A DNA stretch of 64,000 nucleotides from positions 76,712,224 through 76,776,223 of the forward strand of contig CM059971.1 in the NCBI GenBank assembly GCA_030490835.1, read 5' to 3'. This DNA is from Annona cherimola (taxonomy: Eukaryota > Streptophyta > Magnoliopsida > Magnoliales > Annonaceae). The notes beneath the pieces were generated by a model. It did not search any database and was not told the origin of the DNA. It saw only the letters and a program-made list of their open reading frames with translations. The position numbers and the translations under genes were made by a program. Positions within the stretch are counted from its first letter, which is position 1. Every line of letters starts with the position of its first letter. Below are positions 62,425-64,000 of the stretch, one piece after another.

Positions 62425-63280
62425 ATAGATATGAAATATCCCAGTTTGGAAAGTTGAAAAAGGAAAGAAAACTTTTTTCCAACTCAAGGCTTCAGTTTAG
62501 AAACAAGTCTTTGGTGAGCTTTAATTAGATGGATTTAGATAAATTTTGACGGGAAATAGGGATTAAAGTATGCAATTACTATATATTTTTTTTCAGTAGT
62601 TATTCTATAGGTCAATTTTAAAATTTTTAAATATGTGTGTTTTTTAGTGTTAAAAATCAACAGTTTTGAGAGGTATTTAAATAATTTTTGCTTCTAAAGA
62701 GATTGATTTTAACCTTTTAAAAAATATATACAAATCCAAAAGGATTAATTTCAAATATACCCACTCCGTTTATCCTTAATTATAAATATACCTACTAAGT
62801 TTGAAAACTTTTACATATACCCATTAAGTATTTTATTTTCAAATATACTTATATAACAATTAAGAACTTTTAATAATTTTAAAATTCCAAAATACTTCTG
62901 ATTAATTTAGCGTCAATTGTCATTAGTTTCATATCCAAACCGTCATAACTCATAGCTATGAAATATCCGAGTTCGGAAAGTTGAAAAAGGAAAGAAAATG
63001 TTTTTCCAACTCAAGGTTTCGATTTAGAAACACGTCTTCGGTAAGCTTTAATTAGATGGATTTAGATAAATTTTGATGGAAAATAGGATTAAAGTATGCA
63101 ATTAGTATACATATATTTTTCATAATAATATTCCTTGCGTGTATTTAGTTTATATGTCAAGTTTTAAAATTTTTAAATGTGTGTGTTTCTTAGTGTTAAA
63201 AATCAAGAGTTTTGAGAGGTATTTAAATCTTTTTTCCTTCTAAGAAGATTGATTTTTAACCTTTTAAAGAATATACCAAA
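62425..63280. repeat. Diverged direct duplication upstream of the aquaporin
   Basis: 62425-62740 and 62950-63275 share long stretches such as 'ggaaagttgaaaaaggaaag', 'gctttaattagatggattta' and 'tttgagaggtatttaaat'. They are separated by about 210 bp of other AT-rich sequence. The copies differ by many substitutions and small indels. This may have duplicated distal promoter elements. Confidence 0.8.
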
Positions 63281-63699
63281 AATCATATAATTTTAATATA
63301 TTTGAGACAACATTTTTATAAAAAAAATTTAAAACTCATCTATAAACCAAGGGTAATGAAATTAGCACCACAGTAGAAAAGGCATACCTAAATTTTTACA
63401 ATGAAAGATTCGAAATTAAACTATTCACATTAATTAATTTTGGAAGATCACATTTTTTCAAATTTTTAATTCAAAATTTATTTACAAGAGGAATTTATCT
63501 CATTTTCTTAGGGTAGACATCTCAAGCTTATTCACAATTTGGATGGAATGAGGATGAGAAACCAGTGAAAAGAAATCATTTACCACGAACACTTTACTTA
63601 TTTCTAAAAAATAATAATCCACTTTGCTATTTCTCAATTTCCATATTATCTTTTATTTTTAGACACTCTAGGGTCTTTTTTTCCTAAGTTGTGATACAG

Positions 63700-64000
63700 T
63701 GCACATAGGTGCAAAAAGTTATTTTTAATATTTTTTGAAAAATTTTTATACAACCGTTAATGTAAGTGTATTTAACATATATCAATTTTTACCATTTTTG
63801 GATACTTTTAGATTTTTTAATTTTTTAAAATCAGCTATATTTTGTAATTCATAAATTAAGAAAATCTCACGGATTTTAAAAAATCAAAAATTTAATAGTA
63901 TCTAAAAATAATAAAAATTGATACATGTATTAAATATACCTACATTAACAATTTTATAAAAAAAAATTTTTTTTTTTTTTTTAAAAAAGTAAAATGCACC
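63700..64000. mobile_element. Hairpin MITE, cut by the window end
   Basis: It starts with 'acagtgcacataggtgca' and the last bases are 'aaaatgcacc', the matching right arm. The interior resembles 21396 and 34931. The right end is outside the window. Confidence 0.6.

Noticed and set aside
61982..62482. 166-codon minus-strand frame upstream of the aquaporin
   Set aside because: It runs through a poly-A tract and the putative TATA region, and has low-complexity composition with no domain. It is promoter and leader sequence.

Overview
The window is nuclear DNA from a flowering plant. It is AT-rich and intron-rich, with GT/AG introns throughout, tRNA-type SINEs, Tourist, hAT and Mutator-like miniature elements, and plant RTE and L1 LINE remnants. 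The gene families are plant-specific in form: LRR-malectin receptor kinases, a long-N-terminus seipin and a NOD26-like aquaporin. I cannot name the species from sequence alone.

Four protein-coding genes can be traced exon by exon. Positions 3826-20119 (+) and 37230-47661 (+) are tandem paralogues of the LRR-VIII-2 receptor-like kinases (LRRs, malectin-like domain, one membrane helix, Ser/Thr kinase). The second is complete: 24 exons, 1011 aa. The first has all 23 downstream exons in frame, but its signal-peptide exon is not in the window. Positions 49508-52847 (+) encode a two-exon seipin of 519 aa, a lipid-droplet biogenesis protein of the ER. Positions 56306-61900 (-) encode a five-exon NIP1-type aquaporin of 289 aa with a W-V-A-R selectivity filter. 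The two kinases are presumably related in function. The seipin and aquaporin look like unrelated neighbours, and nothing suggests a co-regulated cluster.

The rest is a record of transposition. 1-3.8 kb: a foldback element inside a Tourist MITE, a second Tourist MITE and two SINEs with target-site duplications. 4.7-12.2 kb: intron 6 of kinase 1 holds an RTE LINE inserted into an older RTE, which itself carries a further repeat. 20.1-37.2 kb (between the kinases): Mutator-like hairpin MITEs with 9-bp duplications, a tandem duplication with a solo LTR in one copy, a 5'-truncated L1 LINE, SINEs, Tourist MITEs, and a hAT-type element close to the promoter of kinase 2. Kinase 2 carries an RTE fragment in intron 19 and a second hAT copy in intron 23. 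52.8-56.3 kb has a 68-bp tandem repeat, a Tourist MITE and another hairpin MITE. Upstream of the aquaporin, 62.4-63.3 kb is a diverged direct duplication.

I found no evidence of a wholly new biological system. The most informative observations are the layered insertions with readable target sites, the paired hAT copies at one kinase gene, and the missing first exon of kinase 1. All boundaries come from reading the sequence; no database search or alignment program was run.
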